Source: Clostridiales bacterium
GTDB lineage: Bacteria > Bacillota > Clostridia > Oscillospirales > Acutalibacteraceae
Reading direction: 5' to 3'
NCBI GenBank assembly: GCA_024684435.1
Contig: JAIKWV010000038.1
Coordinates: 59,638-123,637, forward strand
Length of the DNA: 64,000 bases
Shown: one piece after another, positions 48,052-57,067 of the stretch
Numbering within the stretch: the stretch's first letter is position 1
How the letters are laid out: the number at the start of each line of letters is the position of its first letter
Notes under the pieces: generated by a model
Seen by the model: the letters and a program-made list of their open reading frames with translations, nothing else
What the model was told of the DNA's origin: nothing
Databases searched by the model: none
Made by a program: the position numbers and the translations under genes

Positions 48052-48633
48052 TTATTTTTTAAGATCGTCCAGGGTCATACCGTAGGACGGAATAAAGTTT
48101 TCAAGGAAATAGTCTGCCTCGGGCATATCCATTTTTCTGATATACTCAAGCGTGGACTTTTCAGCGGCGCAGAATTCCGTATTGCCGGATTTGCGCTCGT
48201 CTATGCATTTGATAAGAGCGCTTATCTTGTCCGCCGCCTTTACGAACCGCCATAAGGGCAGATCGGAGTCTGCGTGAACAAAAAGCGGCGTATAGCTGTC
48301 CTGAAGCTCCTCGGGAAGCATTGAGATCAGGGCGCTGCACGCATTTTCCTCCACCGCCTTGTATGCTTGACGAAGGCTGTCGTTGTCGTATTTGACCGGT
48401 GTGGGCAAATCTCCGGTAAGGCTTTCCGGAGCGTCGTGGAAAAGCCCCAGCACCGCGGCGCGTTCAGGATCAAGGGAACCGCCGAATTTACTGTTGTGAA
48501 GAGTTACCAGAGCATGAGCTATCACGCTGACCTCAAAGCTGTGTTCACAGAGATTTTCACTGTGAGCGTTGCGCATCAAGGCCCAGCGGTTGATATATTT
48601 CATGCGGGAGATCATTGCAAAAAATCCGTTCAT
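48052..48633 (-). CDS. yfbR: YfbR-like 5'-deoxynucleotidase (HD domain)
   Basis: 193 residues. It dephosphorylates deoxyribonucleoside 5'-monophosphates in a divalent-metal-dependent HD fold. Ligands are visible: NLCEHSFEVSVIAH (first His), LGLFHDAPESLTGDLPTPVKY (His-Asp), and FVKAADKISALIKCIDE (final Asp). RWALMRNAHSEN at the start is the substrate-binding region. 11 bases after the MgtC-like gene and 31 before the phosphoesterase-like gene. Confidence 0.93.
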   Translation of the reverse strand: MNGFFAMISRMKYINRWALMRNAHSENLCEHSFEVSVIAHALVTLHNSKFGGSLDPERAAVLGLFHDAPESLTGDLPTPVKYDNDSLRQAYKAVEENACSALISMLPEELQDSYTPLFVHADSDLPLWRFVKAADKISALIKCIDERKSGNTEFCAAEKSTLEYIRKMDMPEADYFLENFIPSYGMTLDDLKK

Positions 48634-48644
48634 TTAAACATTCC

Positions 48645-49361
48645 TCAGTCGATATACAAATCGGTCACTCCGTCAAGGGCAAGCACGGAGTCGCGGATAA
48701 GATCCACGGTGCCGTCTGTGCTTGAATAGACGGAGGCCTTGAGAACAAGATTGCCAGTGTGTTTGAATTTGGCAACGGTATTGTCGGAGTAGAGTATCTC
48801 AAGAGCTGCCAGAGATCCGCCGCATTTGCGTATGATATCTCCCAAACTTGCGGAGACTTTAGTGACGTCCTCCACCTGTATGTACAGAGATTTTGCCGAT
48901 GCGCCCACCTTGATTATCCGCTTAAGGGCGTTGAGGGTGACATAGATCACTATAGTGGCAACAAAGGCGCCCTCGTAAAAGCCCAGACCTACGGCAAGAC
49001 CGATACAGCTTGTCGCCCAAAGGCTTGCCGCTGTGGTAAGTCCTTTGACGCTGAAACCCTCGCGGAGAATGGTGCCGGCGCCCAGAAAGCCTATGCCGCT
49101 GATGACCTGTGCGCCAAGACGCGCCGGGTCAAGGTTTGTGCGCCCCTCATATATTTCAAACATGAATACGGAGGTGCTCATTACAAGTGCGGAACCCACT
49201 GCGACAAGTATATGCGTCCTGAAACCTGCGGGACGGTGAGAGTGTTCTCTCTCAAATCCGATAATTCCGCCTAATATTGCCGCGATGAAAAGGCGGAGCA
49301 GAGATGTCACCGTCCAGTGAAAAAACGGATTGTGCCAAAGGGAATAAAAGAACTCCTTCAT
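48645..49361 (-). CDS. MgtC/SapB family membrane protein
   Basis: 238 residues. Four to five N-terminal helices with the family core RLFIAAILGGIIGFEREHSHRPAGFRTHILVAVGSALVM, GAQVISGIGFLGAGTILREGFSVKGLTTAASLWATSCIGLAVG. A cytoplasmic ACT-like domain follows at about 160-238. MgtC proteins help survival at low Mg2+ by acting on the ATP synthase or membrane potential; most environmental homologues are of unknown role. Third gene of the operon. Confidence 0.9.
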   Translation of the reverse strand: MKEFFYSLWHNPFFHWTVTSLLRLFIAAILGGIIGFEREHSHRPAGFRTHILVAVGSALVMSTSVFMFEIYEGRTNLDPARLGAQVISGIGFLGAGTILREGFSVKGLTTAASLWATSCIGLAVGLGFYEGAFVATIVIYVTLNALKRIIKVGASAKSLYIQVEDVTKVSASLGDIIRKCGGSLAALEILYSDNTVAKFKHTGNLVLKASVYSSTDGTVDLIRDSVLALDGVTDLYID

Positions 49362-49393
49362 TTAAAACACACCTTTCGATAAATTGTTTGCTT

Positions 49394-49834
49394 TTATTCT
49401 TTATTTTTTTTGAAAACAAAAATTTTGCTGAAAATATAATTGAGTATTATTACGATCACGCTGACTATGATCTTTGCAAATAAACCTTCAACGCCTAAAA
49501 TAGTTTGTCTGAGACCTGCTTTCATAAGCAGAGGCAGACCGGCTATTTCCAGTATGCCGGTGAGAACACGGGAACCAACAAACAGCCCGATCTTTTTGAT
49601 CTCCTCCGGCACGGTCTTACTGTGATCCTTAAAAACAAAGAGCTTGTTTGTAACGTAGGCGAAGGCAACGGCAGCTATCCAGGCTATGGTATTTGAAACA
49701 TTGATGTTCAGATGCAGAAATTTTACCAGTACGCTGTACGTTACCCAGTTTACCGCCGTGGTGGCGCCTCCGATTATGATGTAACGGATTATCTCTCCGT
49801 ATTTTTCTAAAAGATTTTTGATTTTTTCGACCAT
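49394..49834 (-). CDS. GtrA family membrane protein
   Basis: 146 residues, four hydrophobic helices. Family signature RYIIIGGATTAVNWVTYSVLVKF at about 16-38, and AWIAAVAFAYVTNKLFVFKDHS. GtrA-like proteins assist translocation of lipid-linked sugars used to decorate surface polymers. It precedes MgtC and follows the pyruvyl transferase gene by 20 bases, fitting surface polysaccharide work. Confidence 0.9.
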   Translation of the reverse strand: MVEKIKNLLEKYGEIIRYIIIGGATTAVNWVTYSVLVKFLHLNINVSNTIAWIAAVAFAYVTNKLFVFKDHSKTVPEEIKKIGLFVGSRVLTGILEIAGLPLLMKAGLRQTILGVEGLFAKIIVSVIVIILNYIFSKIFVFKKNKE

Positions 49835-49854
49835 TTAATAAGACCCTTTTTGCT

Positions 49855-51057
49855 TTATTTTATCAATGGGAGCAATTCTTCTCCGGTGGATATTGCCGAG
49901 TCGATAAACGACGGTATGACTTCATTGAGCTTTTCACGGTATTTATCTTCGTTTTTCATAAGATCCTTAAAGGCGAGGGTCAGCTCGGATTTGTCCGTTA
50001 TATTCTGAATGGGAACCACAAGTCCGTCCTCGGTGCCGAACAGATCCCGCGCAATGCCCTGGGACTTTACGCTGTAGCCGATCACAAGGGTAGGCACAAG
50101 GGATGAATAGGCGGCTATGGTAGCGTGAGTGCGGGCGCCCACAAAAAGCCTGCATCGGGCAATGTAACCCTTGATCTGCTCGGCGTTCATTTTGCGGGCG
50201 TCAATGAGGATCACTCTGCCGGTGTCCCTGTACTTTTCGCAGATCGTTGACATAAGCTCATAGTCGTCGTTTTCAGGCTGCATAACGTGGGGGATAAGAG
50301 CTATAGCACTGTCTGTACTTTCAATGATATATTCGATCAGATCACAAATTGAGGCAACGCCTATTCCCCGGGTCTTATCGGTTTCATATTTTGAAATGAG
50401 GGGGCTTATGTTGATGCCCACGGTATTGCCCTCGATAAATCCATCCGGAAGGGGAAGGAACTGAGCGTTCAGTGAAAACGCGGGATCACGATGCAGATGA
50501 AGCTTGTTCACATCTACAAAATTTGAAAGGGTTTCAAGGGTGATGCTTTCCCTTGGGATTATCAGATCGTAGCCTTTAAGGTCCTTTATCTTGCCGGGAT
50601 TCAAATCGCTTTCACCCACTGAACAGCCCCACAGTACGGTGGGCTTGCCCCTTTCCCGTATGCGGCGGTTCAGGGCGGAATATCTTTCGCTTTTGCCGTA
50701 GCAATAAACGTCGCCGCCCACGGAAATATAAAAATCGCTATCTAAGATAGCTGTGTTTTCAAAGAATCTGTAAAAGTACAGCTCATCTGCCTTTTCTCTT
50801 GAAAAAACGGAATAAAACCTGAACTTGAGAGCTTCTGAAAAGTTTAACTTTTTACCATAGGTGTTGGAAGCCAGCTGACCGCTTATGGTGTCGAATACGT
50901 CTCTTAAAAGTTTTATATCTGTGTCGAAGTCATCAGTGAAAAGACATATTTTGTTCTCCGGCATAACGTTGCGGAGAATAGCGGCAGTGGAGCGCACAAT
51001 AGCCTCGCAGCCGCGATTCAGACTGCCGCTATGCATATATAGAGCTATGTTTTTCAT
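49855..51057 (-). CDS. Polysaccharide pyruvyl transferase family protein
   Basis: 400 residues, CsaB/WcaK type. It adds pyruvate ketal groups to sugars of wall or capsular polymers, giving negative charge. Motifs: YMHSGSLNRGCEAIVRSTAAIL at the start, ISVGGDVYCYG, and the C-terminal CRLFVGARTHATIAAYSSLVPTLVIGYSVKSQGIARDLFG, typical of the family's donor site. First gene of a five-gene operon (then GtrA, MgtC, YfbR, phosphoesterase-like) behind a good promoter. Confidence 0.9.
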   Translation of the reverse strand: MKNIALYMHSGSLNRGCEAIVRSTAAILRNVMPENKICLFTDDFDTDIKLLRDVFDTISGQLASNTYGKKLNFSEALKFRFYSVFSREKADELYFYRFFENTAILDSDFYISVGGDVYCYGKSERYSALNRRIRERGKPTVLWGCSVGESDLNPGKIKDLKGYDLIIPRESITLETLSNFVDVNKLHLHRDPAFSLNAQFLPLPDGFIEGNTVGINISPLISKYETDKTRGIGVASICDLIEYIIESTDSAIALIPHVMQPENDDYELMSTICEKYRDTGRVILIDARKMNAEQIKGYIARCRLFVGARTHATIAAYSSLVPTLVIGYSVKSQGIARDLFGTEDGLVVPIQNITDKSELTLAFKDLMKNEDKYREKLNEVIPSFIDSAISTGEELLPLIK

Positions 51058-51118
51058 TGCATCAAAAATCCTTTCGCATTTGCGGGTTGGAAAAACATGT
51101 ATGACTATTATAAATTAT

Positions 51119-51147
51119 ATAATATCATATGAACGCTTAACCGTCAA
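51119..51147 (-). promoter_or_regulatory. Promoter of the pyruvyl transferase operon
   Basis: On the minus strand TTGACG (51142-51147), 17-bp spacer, TATTAT (51119-51124). Confidence 0.75.
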
Positions 51148-51201
51148 CTTACAAAACAAAAAGATTTGGATAATTTCAATGAACAAATTGCACTTTTAGT
51201 A

Positions 51202-51230
51202 TTGTAACTGCGGGAGTTTTAAGGTATAAT
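51202..51230 (+). promoter_or_regulatory. Promoter of the M23 endopeptidase gene
   Basis: TTGTAA (51202-51207), 17-bp spacer, TATAAT (51225-51230). The leader carries a GCGG...CCCGC foldback near 51267-51282 and an overlapping short frame from an ATG at 51253. Confidence 0.7.
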
Positions 51231-51299
51231 AAACTGTAATACTTTTAATTAAATGAAAGGTGGCAGGCGGAAATTTCCCGCAAAAACAGCCGAAGCCTT

Positions 51300-53309
51300 A
51301 TGTCAAAAGCAAGAAATAAAAAGAAAAACCCCGGCGGCAGATCTGCTGCAGGGAACATAAACGCCAAAAGAGTTGCCCCGTCGGTCAGAAAGCGTGTGCT
51401 CATAGACGACGGGGACGACGTGTTTTCCTTCGGCGGAATGTTCGATGAGGTCTTTGATATTTCCGACGAGGATGAAAACGACGATTTTGATGTTGCGCGG
51501 CTCCATGAAAGCACCTTGCAAAGCAAAGGTATCCGCCGCGGCGACACCATATCGGTGAGACCGGTGGAGACAAAATCGGTCTTCGGGATGATCTACATAT
51601 TCATATATGCTTTGGGCTTGCAGAGTATGCGATACACCAGGCACTTTACACATCTGCTGGGTAAAAAGCTCAGATATCCTCTGAGGGTAATGGGCGTATT
51701 GCTCAGGGGAGCCTGGCTTGCCGTGGACAGGCTGTACTTCAAGTCTCTCCACACCATAGTTTCCGAGCTTGCGCTGTTCAAGCTTGAGATAAAGGCGGCA
51801 AACGAGAACATCAGAAGCAACGTCAAAAAAACGCCCGCGTCGCTGGCAAAGGTATTGACCCGTTATATCAGAAATACATTTTCCGTTCATGGGCAGATGT
51901 TCAGGATCATAACCAACACACTTTTGCCCATCGTTATGATTGCGATATTGGTAATGACCGTTGGACATTGGGCAAATACCACGATGGCGATCCATATAAC
52001 TTATAACGGAAACAGTCTTGGATATGTATCGGATGAATCCGTATATCTTGACGCTTTGAGTCTTGCCAAGGCAAGACTTCACATAGACGCTCAGGATTCT
52101 ACCGCGCCGGAATTCTCCACGCCTGTGTATGAGATGGTCAAGGTTAACCCGAATCAGCTCTCAGATCCCGCGGCGGTATGCGACAGGATAATCGACAATA
52201 CCGAGGGTAATTACACCAACGCCTGCGGTATTTATATTGACGGAGAGTTTATCTGCGCCATCAAAAACGAAACCGACGCCATCAGCGTATTCAACGGACT
52301 GCTCGCCAAGTACGACCTGCCGGAGGAGGACGAAAACGCGATGATAGGCTTTGTGGAGGATATAGAGTACATACAGGGCCTTTATCAGGACGATACAGAT
52401 TCCGGCGGTCAGATAATGTGGGATGCCAATAAACTCACAAAAAAGATATCGGGGACCAAGACAGACGCAAAGTATTATATTGCCGAGGAGAACGATAGCC
52501 TCAGCAAGATAGCAAGGAAAAATGATATGCTTCTGTCCGAGCTTAAGGCGCTTAATCCCGATGCGGGCAGACACGTCCATCCGGGGGACAAGTTCCTCAT
52601 AGCAAACGAGGTCAGCTATCTTCAGGTAAAAGTGGTAAAAACCGAGATACGCACGGAACCCGTCAATTACGGTACTGTACGTACCGCAAACGCTAATATG
52701 TACAGGGGTACGGAAAATGTGATACGTCAGGGCAGAGACGGAACAGATCGCATAACCGAGCTTGTGACCTATGTGGACGGCGTAAAGGTGTCCACGGAGC
52801 AGGTCTCAAAGGTGCGTATTTCCAACCCGGTGGATGAAAAAGTGGAATACGGTACGAAATCCGTTTCCGGCAATTCCTCCTCCAAAGGTGGTTCAGATAA
52901 ATATTCGATCTCCGTTTCAAAATCCGGTTGGGTATGGCCTGCACCGGGCTGCAGGACTGTAAGTTCCGGTTTCGGAAACAGAGGAAGCGGTTTCCATAAG
53001 GGCGTTGATCTTACCACAAGCGGCGCGAAGGGCAAACCGGTAGTTGCGGCAAAGTCCGGCAAGGTTGACACAGTTCTCATCAACCATTCCGCCTACGGCA
53101 ACTGCGTCATCATCGACCACGGCAACGGCGTAAAAACGAGGTACGCTCATATGCTAAGTAATTCCGTAACCGTGCGCACCGGGCAGAAGGTCTCTGCCGG
53201 TCAGCAGATAGGCAAGGTGGGCAGTACGGGCAACTCCACAGGACCTCACCTGCATTTTGAGATAATAATAAACGGTAATTACACGAACCCGTTGAATTAC
53301 ATTAAATAA
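51300..53309 (+). CDS. Membrane-anchored M23 endopeptidase with LysM and G5 domains
   Basis: 669 residues. A cytoplasmic basic and acidic N-terminus of about 90 residues is followed by further hydrophobic stretches and one transmembrane helix (about 205-225, ITNTLLPIVMIAILVMTVG). Extracytoplasmic part: a region with YVSDESVYLDAL, a LysM (about 395-440), a G5 domain (about 440-520, VKVVKTEIRTEPVNYGTV) and a C-terminal M23 peptidase (about 545-669) with zinc ligands in FHKGVDL and HLHFE. It cuts peptidoglycan cross-links; the large cytoplasmic part is unusual and may link it to a cell-cycle or morphogenesis partner. Ribosome binding site weak. Monocistronic. Confidence 0.92.
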   Translation: MSKARNKKKNPGGRSAAGNINAKRVAPSVRKRVLIDDGDDVFSFGGMFDEVFDISDEDENDDFDVARLHESTLQSKGIRRGDTISVRPVETKSVFGMIYIFIYALGLQSMRYTRHFTHLLGKKLRYPLRVMGVLLRGAWLAVDRLYFKSLHTIVSELALFKLEIKAANENIRSNVKKTPASLAKVLTRYIRNTFSVHGQMFRIITNTLLPIVMIAILVMTVGHWANTTMAIHITYNGNSLGYVSDESVYLDALSLAKARLHIDAQDSTAPEFSTPVYEMVKVNPNQLSDPAAVCDRIIDNTEGNYTNACGIYIDGEFICAIKNETDAISVFNGLLAKYDLPEEDENAMIGFVEDIEYIQGLYQDDTDSGGQIMWDANKLTKKISGTKTDAKYYIAEENDSLSKIARKNDMLLSELKALNPDAGRHVHPGDKFLIANEVSYLQVKVVKTEIRTEPVNYGTVRTANANMYRGTENVIRQGRDGTDRITELVTYVDGVKVSTEQVSKVRISNPVDEKVEYGTKSVSGNSSSKGGSDKYSISVSKSGWVWPAPGCRTVSSGFGNRGSGFHKGVDLTTSGAKGKPVVAAKSGKVDTVLINHSAYGNCVIIDHGNGVKTRYAHMLSNSVTVRTGQKVSAGQQIGKVGSTGNSTGPHLHFEIIINGNYTNPLNYIK

Positions 53310-53327
53310 AAATAACAGGCAAATAAA

Positions 53328-53365
53328 AAACAGCAATCGGACGATCGCCCGGTTGCTGTTTTTGC
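53328..53365. terminator. Bidirectional terminator
   Basis: AAACAGCAATCGG (53328-53340) / CCGGTTGCTGTTT (53349-53361) hairpin with Ts on one side and a T-rich run on the other strand. Between the M23 gene and the convergent epimerase gene. Confidence 0.85.
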
Positions 53366-53379
53366 AGTTTTAATTTATA

Positions 53380-54354
53380 TCACAGGTTTTCTTTATACCA
53401 GTCTATGGCGGCGTTTATGCCTCTTTCAAAATCCCATTCGGGGTCGTATCCCAGCAGGCGTCTGGCCTTGCCGATGTCCGCGTTGCTGTGTTTTATGTCG
53501 CCTTTTCGTTCGGGTCCGAAAACAGGCTCCACGGAAAGACCCAGCGCCCCGGTTAGCATATAATAAATATCTATCAGATACTCTCTGCCTCCGCAGGCAA
53601 TGTTGAACGCCTCTCCGGAAGCTTCATCCGGCGCAAGGCACGCCTTTAAATTTGCCTCAATGACGTTTTCTATATATGTGAAGTCACGGCTTTGCTTACC
53701 GTCTCCGTTTATCACCGGAGTTTCGCCGCTTATAAGCTGTTTGATGAACTTCGGTATAACAGCCGCATAGGCTCCATAGGGGTCCTGCCTGCGCCCGAAA
53801 ACGTTAAAATAACGAAGACCTATTGTTTTGAGACCGTAGTGAATGGCGTATTGCTTTGCCCATTCTTCGTCCGCCCGTTTGGTAAGGGCGTAGGGGGATA
53901 AAAGATTGCCTTCTCTGCCTTCGGTTTTTGGGAGATTCGGTTCATCGCCGTAAACAGATGAGCTTGAGGCGTAGACAAAGGTCTTTACGCCGTTCTGCCT
54001 TGCCGCTTCCAGCATATTGACCGCACCCTGAATGTTGTTCGCACAGTAGAAAAGCGGCATCTCAATGGAGCGGGGAACACTGCCCCACGCCGCCTGATTC
54101 AGCACATAATCGACGCCCTCACAGGCTTTCATGCAGGTGTCCAGATCCTTGATATCACCTTTTATGAACTGATACCGGCCATTGTCTGAAAACGGTTCTA
54201 CGTTGGAAATTTTGCCGGTGGACAGGTCATCAAGACAACGGACGCGGTACCCCATATCAAGTATTGCCTCACAGAGATTTGATCCTATGAACCCGGCTCC
54301 GCCCGTAACGAGAAATAATGTATCCTCCGGGAATTTCAAGCTTTTGTAATTCAT
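53380..54354 (-). CDS. UDP-N-acetylhexosamine/uronate 4-epimerase, WbpP/TviC-like
   Basis: 324 residues, extended SDR fold. NAD motif TGGAGFIGSN (about 17-26), ASSSSVYGDEPNLPKTE, catalytic SPYALTKRADE (Tyr-x3-Lys), and LRYFNVFGRRQDPYGAYAAVIPKF. The NQAAWGSVPRSI and GDGKQSRDFTYIENVIEAN stretches match the WbpP/TviC branch that epimerises UDP-GlcNAc or its uronic acid. It lies two bases after the nucleotide-sugar dehydrogenase gene. Together they would make UDP-N-acetylgalactosaminuronate for a surface polymer. Branch assignment is from motif memory. Confidence 0.85.
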   Translation of the reverse strand: MNYKSLKFPEDTLFLVTGGAGFIGSNLCEAILDMGYRVRCLDDLSTGKISNVEPFSDNGRYQFIKGDIKDLDTCMKACEGVDYVLNQAAWGSVPRSIEMPLFYCANNIQGAVNMLEAARQNGVKTFVYASSSSVYGDEPNLPKTEGREGNLLSPYALTKRADEEWAKQYAIHYGLKTIGLRYFNVFGRRQDPYGAYAAVIPKFIKQLISGETPVINGDGKQSRDFTYIENVIEANLKACLAPDEASGEAFNIACGGREYLIDIYYMLTGALGLSVEPVFGPERKGDIKHSNADIGKARRLLGYDPEWDFERGINAAIDWYKENL

Positions 54355-54356
54355 GT

Positions 54357-55676
54357 TTACAGTCTCCAGTATCTGTATCCCAGTTCTTTGAATTTATTCT
54401 TGTCTCGTATGCCCTTAACGTCGATTATTATGCATTTTGATGTGTCGCTGTTCCCGAACATTTTCATCAGCTGCCCGTCGCTCAGCTCACGGAACATACT
54501 GTGAGCCACCGCGATTATCAAACAGTCAAGGTTGCGGAAATCTTCAATAGGAAGCAGGTCGATGCCGTAGTACCGCTTGGTGTCAGCAACATCTGCCACA
54601 GGGTCGCATACAAGGGGATTTATGCCGTATTCGTTAAGCTCATTGATTATTGTGTAGACTTTTGAATTTCTAACATCCGGGCAATCCTCTTTAAAGGTTA
54701 TGCCAAGTATGCCCACCTTTGCGTCCTTTATGCTTTTATCCGCGGCTATAAGTTGTTTTGCCGCCTGTTCTGCGATGTATTTGCCCATGCCGTCGTTTAT
54801 GCGCCGCCCGGATAAAACCACCTGACTGTGGTACCCGAACTGCTCTGCGCGGTAGGTCAGGTAGTAGGGGTCTATGCCTATGCAGTGACCGCCCACAAGA
54901 CCGGGACGGAAGGGGAGAAAGTTCCATTTTGTACCGGCAGCCTCCAGCACCTCAAGGGTGTCTATACCCATCTTATTGAAAATGATCGAAAGCTCGTTCA
55001 TAAAAGCGATGTTTATGTCCCGCTGACTGTTTTCTATGACCTTAGCCGCCTCGGCGACCTGAATGGAGGATGCCCTGTGTACTCCCGCCTCAACGACTAT
55101 GCTGTACACTTTTGCGATCTCATCAAGGGATTCATCGTCAATACCTGAAACTATTTTCTTTATGTTGGTAAGTCTGTGGATCCTGTCGCCGGGATTTATA
55201 CGCTCGGGGGAGTAGCCTATCTTGAAATCTTTTCCGCAGATCAGACCGGACTCCCTTTCAAGTATCGGCAGACAGATCTCCTCTGTTACTCCGGGATAAA
55301 CCGTTGACTCAAAAACCACAAAGGTGCCCCGTCTGAGATTTCTGCCCACCATTTGTGAGGAGCTGATGATAGAGGAAAAATTGGGTGTGGTGTCGTCGTT
55401 TATGGGGGTGGGGACAGCTACTATGATAAAGCATGCCTCTTTGAGTTTTTTTTCATCGGCAGTCCATTCTACAGAGCAACTCTTTATTGCTTCGTCTCCC
55501 ACCTCATTGGTAGGGTCTTTACCGTCAAGGTAGGCGTTGATCTTTTCTTTATTTATATCAAATCCGATAACTTTGACATGCTTTGAAAACTCCACAGCGA
55601 TGGGCATACCTACATAACCAAGCCCGACAACGGCCAGCTTTTCTTTGCCCGAAATAAGATCTTCATAAATTGACAT
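54357..55676 (-). CDS. UDP-N-acetylhexosamine C6-dehydrogenase, WbpO/TviB-like
   Basis: 439 residues from the ATG at 55676 (GAAGGTA site); the open frame upstream is not coding. NAD motif AVVGLGYVGMPIAVEFSKH, YSPERINPGDRIHRL (strongly characteristic of WbpO/TviB-type dehydrogenases), catalytic Lys in EAAKVIENSQRDINIAFMNE and nucleophile Cys in FRPGLVGGHCIGIDPYYL. It oxidises C6 of UDP-GlcNAc or UDP-GalNAc to the uronic acid in two steps. First gene of a two-gene operon. Confidence 0.88.
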   Translation of the reverse strand: MSIYEDLISGKEKLAVVGLGYVGMPIAVEFSKHVKVIGFDINKEKINAYLDGKDPTNEVGDEAIKSCSVEWTADEKKLKEACFIIVAVPTPINDDTTPNFSSIISSSQMVGRNLRRGTFVVFESTVYPGVTEEICLPILERESGLICGKDFKIGYSPERINPGDRIHRLTNIKKIVSGIDDESLDEIAKVYSIVVEAGVHRASSIQVAEAAKVIENSQRDINIAFMNELSIIFNKMGIDTLEVLEAAGTKWNFLPFRPGLVGGHCIGIDPYYLTYRAEQFGYHSQVVLSGRRINDGMGKYIAEQAAKQLIAADKSIKDAKVGILGITFKEDCPDVRNSKVYTIINELNEYGINPLVCDPVADVADTKRYYGIDLLPIEDFRNLDCLIIAVAHSMFRELSDGQLMKMFGNSDTSKCIIIDVKGIRDKNKFKELGYRYWRL

Positions 55677-55735
55677 GGATTGTACCTTCTTTTTGCCGAT
55701 TTGATTCCAAAATAACAATACAAATATTATATATT

Positions 55736-55764
55736 ATAATAGCCGAAATATCCTGAAGTGTCAA
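55736..55764 (-). promoter_or_regulatory. Promoter of the WbpO/WbpP-like operon
   Basis: On the minus strand TTGACA (55759-55764), 17-bp spacer, TATTAT (55736-55741). Confidence 0.82.
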
Positions 55765-55817
55765 GAGCGGGGCTTTCATTTTTGCGGGCGCCGATTTGAC
55801 ATATATGACTTAATGGC

Positions 55818-55846
55818 TTGATAATTTTTATTTCAGAGTGTATAAT
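55818..55846 (+). promoter_or_regulatory. Promoter of ychF
   Basis: TTGATA (55818-55823), 17-bp spacer, TATAAT (55841-55846). A second TTGACA/GATAAT pair (55796-55825, spacer 18) may give a further start. Confidence 0.7.
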
Positions 55847-55878
55847 TAACTTATCAATGCAATGAGAGGTTGTTAAAT

Positions 55879-56973
55879 ATGAAATTAGGCATAGTGGGTT
55901 TGCCGAACGTGGGCAAAAGCACGCTTTTCAACGCGATCACCAACGCGGGCGCCCAATCCGCGAATTATGCGTTTTGCACAATAGAACCCAATGTAGGCGT
56001 GGTAAGCGTACCGGACGAGCGGCTGGACAAGCTGGCGGAGATGTATTCGCCGGAAAAGATCACCCCGGCGGTGATAGAATTTGTTGACATTGCAGGTCTT
56101 GTAAAAGGCGCTTCCAAGGGCGAGGGCCTGGGCAACAAGTTCCTGTCCCATATCAGAGAGGTGGATGCGATCATCCATGTGGTACGTTGCTTTGAGGATG
56201 ACGATATAATACATGTGGAGGGCAGTATAGACCCCGCCAGAGACATAGAGACAATAAACCTTGAGCTTATCCTGTCCGATGTGGAGCTGATAGACCGCCG
56301 CATCGAGAGAGACACAAAGGCTCTCAAAGGCGACAAATCCATAGCCGGAGAGATAGAATTCTTCAAGAGGGTCAAAGAGGCGCTGGACAACGGCGTCTGC
56401 GCAAGAAGCATCGAACGAACTCCGGATGAGGACGAGATGCTTTCCACCGTGGCGCTGCTCACGTCAAAGCCGGTGATATACGCCTGCAACATGAGCGAGG
56501 ACGACTTTGCAAACGGTATAGAGACCAACGAAGGATACAAGGCTGTCTGCAAAATAGCCGAGGCTGAGGGGGCGGAGGTACTGCCAATATGCGCGGAGCT
56601 TGAGGCGGAGATATCCTCATTGCCGAAAGAGGAAAAGGAGATGTTCCTTTCCGACCTGGGCATTGAAAAGGGCGGACTTGATCTGCTTATCCAGCGCAGC
56701 TATAACCTGTTGGGACTTATATCTTACCTGACCGCCGGCGCTCCCGAGGTAAGGGCATGGACCATCAAAAAGGGCACAAAGGCTCCCCAGGCGGCGGGCA
56801 AAATACACTCGGACTTTGAAAGGGGCTTTATCCGCGCTGAGGTCATCGCCTACAAGGATCTTATTGCCAACGGCTCAATGGCGGCGGCAAAGGAAAAGGG
56901 ACTTGTCCGCAGCGAGGGCAAGGAATACGTCATGCAGGACGGCGATGTTGTTCTGTTCAGGTTCAACGTATAA
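55879..56973 (+). CDS. ychF: Redox-regulated ATPase YchF
   Basis: 364 residues from the ATG at 55879 (GAGAGG site); a TTG three codons earlier is less likely. An Obg-family P-loop protein that prefers ATP, involved in translation and oxidative stress responses. G1 GIVGLPNVGKSTLFNA, switch region YAFCTIEPNVGVV, G3 FVDIAGLVKGASKGEGLGN, NxxE in ACNMSEDDF, a coiled-coil arm, and the C-terminal TGS-like domain with TAGAPEVRAWTIKKGTKAPQAAGKIHSDFERGFIRAEV. Complete and ordinary. Confidence 0.97.
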   Translation: MKLGIVGLPNVGKSTLFNAITNAGAQSANYAFCTIEPNVGVVSVPDERLDKLAEMYSPEKITPAVIEFVDIAGLVKGASKGEGLGNKFLSHIREVDAIIHVVRCFEDDDIIHVEGSIDPARDIETINLELILSDVELIDRRIERDTKALKGDKSIAGEIEFFKRVKEALDNGVCARSIERTPDEDEMLSTVALLTSKPVIYACNMSEDDFANGIETNEGYKAVCKIAEAEGAEVLPICAELEAEISSLPKEEKEMFLSDLGIEKGGLDLLIQRSYNLLGLISYLTAGAPEVRAWTIKKGTKAPQAAGKIHSDFERGFIRAEVIAYKDLIANGSMAAAKEKGLVRSEGKEYVMQDGDVVLFRFNV

Positions 56974-57005
56974 TATCTTATTTTGATTTGCAAGCTTAAT
57001 AATTA

Positions 57006-57055
57006 AACCCACTTGACACCTTCAGTTCCTGAAAAAGTCATGTGGGTTGTTTTTT
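57006..57055 (+). terminator. Terminator of ychF
   Basis: AACCCAC (57006-57012) / GTGGGTT (57042-57048) followed by GTTTTTT. The loop is 29 bases long. Confidence 0.7.
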
Positions 57056-57067
57056 GTCTTGTTCAGC

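Noticed and set aside
51253..51357. Short ORF (MKGGRRKF...) in the leader of the M23 gene
   Set aside because: It overlaps the M23 start in another frame and has no good ribosome binding site; too weak to call a leader peptide.
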